Source: Bacteroidaceae bacterium (GTDB lineage: Bacteria > Bacteroidota > Bacteroidia > Bacteroidales > Bacteroidaceae). Taken from it: DNA of 64,000 nucleotides. Positions 63,226 to 64,000 of this stretch are shown here, in pieces. Positions within the stretch are counted from its first letter, which is position 1; each line of letters begins with the position of its first letter. The translations under genes and the position numbers were made by a program. The notes under the pieces were generated by a model. The model had not been told where the DNA came from. It saw only the letters and a list, made by a program, of their open reading frames with translations, and did no database searches. Where the stretch lies: assembly GCA_902362375.1 (NCBI GenBank), contig CABIVS010000002.1, positions 518,757 through 582,756 on the forward strand, in the 5' to 3' direction.

Positions 63226-63720
63226 ATGTTTAAAGAAAAAATTATTATAGAGATGAAAGAAGTATTCAAAGAAATTCCTTTTGGCATAGAGCATACTCTC
63301 AAAGTTTTGAAAAATGCAGAAGATATAATGAAAGGAGAAAATATCGGAGAGGAAGAAAAAGAATTCATCAGTATTATTGCTATACTACATGATATTGGTG
63401 CTGTTGAAGCACAAAAAAAATACGGTTCTATTGATGGTGTCTATCAAGAAAAGGAAGGACCAGAAGTAGCGAAAGAAATATTAAAAAAGGTAGGCTATAA
63501 CAAAAATATTGATAGAATATGCTTTATAATAGGCAACCATCATACTCCATCTAAAATTGATGGACTTGATTTTCAAATACAATGGGAAGCTGATTTGCTT
63601 GAAAATTTAACGATTATGGATAAAGAAAAAGAACAGGAAAAGATAAAAAAGTGTATAGATGAAAACTTTAAAACAAACACAGGAAAAAGGATAGCTTATA
63701 ATCGCTTTATTTTAGATTAG
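63226..63720 (+). CDS. HD-domain phosphohydrolase-like protein
   Basis: 164 residues of the HD superfamily: H near 20 (GIEHTLKVL), the HD pair in IAILHDIGAV (about 50-52), and GNHHTPS (about 103-109) complete a metal-binding set. Such proteins hydrolyse nucleotides or phosphate esters. The GGAGGT Shine-Dalgarno 6 bases ahead of the ATG is a textbook Gram-positive site. It is the last gene of the AT-rich cassette. Confidence 0.78.
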   Translation: MFKEKIIIEMKEVFKEIPFGIEHTLKVLKNAEDIMKGENIGEEEKEFISIIAILHDIGAVEAQKKYGSIDGVYQEKEGPEVAKEILKKVGYNKNIDRICFIIGNHHTPSKIDGLDFQIQWEADLLENLTIMDKEKEQEKIKKCIDENFKTNTGKRIAYNRFILD

Positions 63721-63917
63721 TAGTAGATTATTACAGTTATGTATTTTCAATACTTCGGAAAACTTTTATAGAAAAGAGTCCGGACAGATACTTTGAGTTC
63801 GTATAGTATAGGATATGATATAGTGTAATGGAAGGCAAATGGGTTGATTTATAAAGGAGAATTGGCCGACGCTGCCTGTGCTTATAGTTTTATGGTGACA
63901 AACAAATACAAAACCAT
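63721..63917. other. Spacer between the resistance cassette and the last partial gene
   Basis: About 200 AT-rich bases. No RNA gene, terminator or inverted repeat is obvious. The GC-rich tra-like composition resumes at about 63,865, so the cargo border is near there. Confidence 0.45.
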
Positions 63918-64000
63918 ATGGCACAGGACATTATCGACCAACTCTGTTCCCTTGTAAGCGAGTTTATCACCCGCACCATCGCAAAAGTACGAAAAGATTT
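63918..64000 (+). CDS. Partial ORF running off the window
   Basis: Starts MAQDIIDQLCSLVSEFITRTIAKVRKDF and is open to the last base. A stop lies in frame upstream at 63,885. Composition matches the tra region rather than the AT-rich cassette. Too short to classify. Confidence 0.45.
   Translation, partial: MAQDIIDQLCSLVSEFITRTIAKVRKD

Larger units (their letters stand above)
28793..64000. mobile_element. Conjugative transposon (ICE), left part; right end outside the window
   Basis: The block from the dnaK terminator onward holds an excisionase-integrase pair, a replication-like module, a full set of Bacteroidetes Tra/VirB components, a coupling protein, and resistance cargo. Codon and GC usage shift upward in the tra region compared with the chromosome. 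The left boundary lies somewhere between 28,793 and 28,925; the exact attachment core cannot be fixed without the right junction. No relaxase is seen within the window. Confidence 0.85.

Overview
The window is a stretch of a Bacteroides chromosome (Bacteroidales; gene content resembles the B. thetaiotaomicron/B. ovatus group) carrying one end of a large integrated conjugative transposon (CTn/ICE). The Bacteroides assignment rests on protein families largely confined to the group (DUF3276 Pur-alpha-like protein, HU-like protein with C-terminal extension, TraE/F/G/J/K/M/N/O-type conjugation proteins), on many TAnnTTTG -7 promoter elements, and on the lack of Shine-Dalgarno sequences before most native genes.

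Positions 1-28.8 kb are ordinary chromosome: the tail of an amidophosphoribosyltransferase-like gene, pepT, gcvT, a Kef-type antiporter, a HIT protein, an S4-domain protein, pth, rplY, the DUF3276 gene, nusB-yajC-ybbR-coaE-DUF5606, clpB, a LysR regulator, an HU-like protein, several small accessory genes, a YeiH-type transporter, recA, bcp, a carboxynorspermidine-synthase-like dehydrogenase, a META-domain lipoprotein and dnaK. dnaK and clpB share a TTGGCA-N6-TTGC signature upstream that fits a sigma-54 (-24/-12) promoter. Several intergenic spaces hold long inverted repeats, and a 21-bp tandem array lies ahead of the HU-like gene.

From just behind the dnaK terminator (about 28.8 kb) to the window end lies the CTn. 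It opens with an excisionase-like zinc-ribbon/HTH protein and a tyrosine integrase. A replication-like module follows: two small HTH proteins, a RepA-like ATPase, a repeat block that could be an origin, and a primase-like Toprim protein. Next is a compact three-gene operon with its own promoter: a winged-helix protein, an AbiEii-like nucleotidyltransferase and a metallophosphoesterase. It looks like an elaborated type IV toxin-antitoxin or defence module.

The transfer operon runs from about 37.7 to 57.3 kb: TraE-like pilin paralogues, TraF, TraG (VirB4), a very large exported protein, VirB5-position exported proteins, TraJ/K/L/M/N/O, two surface lipoproteins (one fimbrillin-like), a VirD4 coupling protein and a lysozyme. 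A Bro-N regulator and a small partner sit inside it. Two families of stem-loops with compensatory stem changes recur in its intergenic gaps. No relaxase is visible, so the element must continue past the window or be mobilised otherwise.

A second tyrosine recombinase, an IS1380-family insertion sequence and a resistance cargo close the window. The cargo is mef(En2)-type macrolide efflux followed by a nucleotidyltransferase, a methyltransferase and an HD-domain protein. It is AT-rich with strong Shine-Dalgarno sequences, so it probably came from a Gram-positive donor. The IS carries an outward-facing TACCTTTG element pointing at mef.
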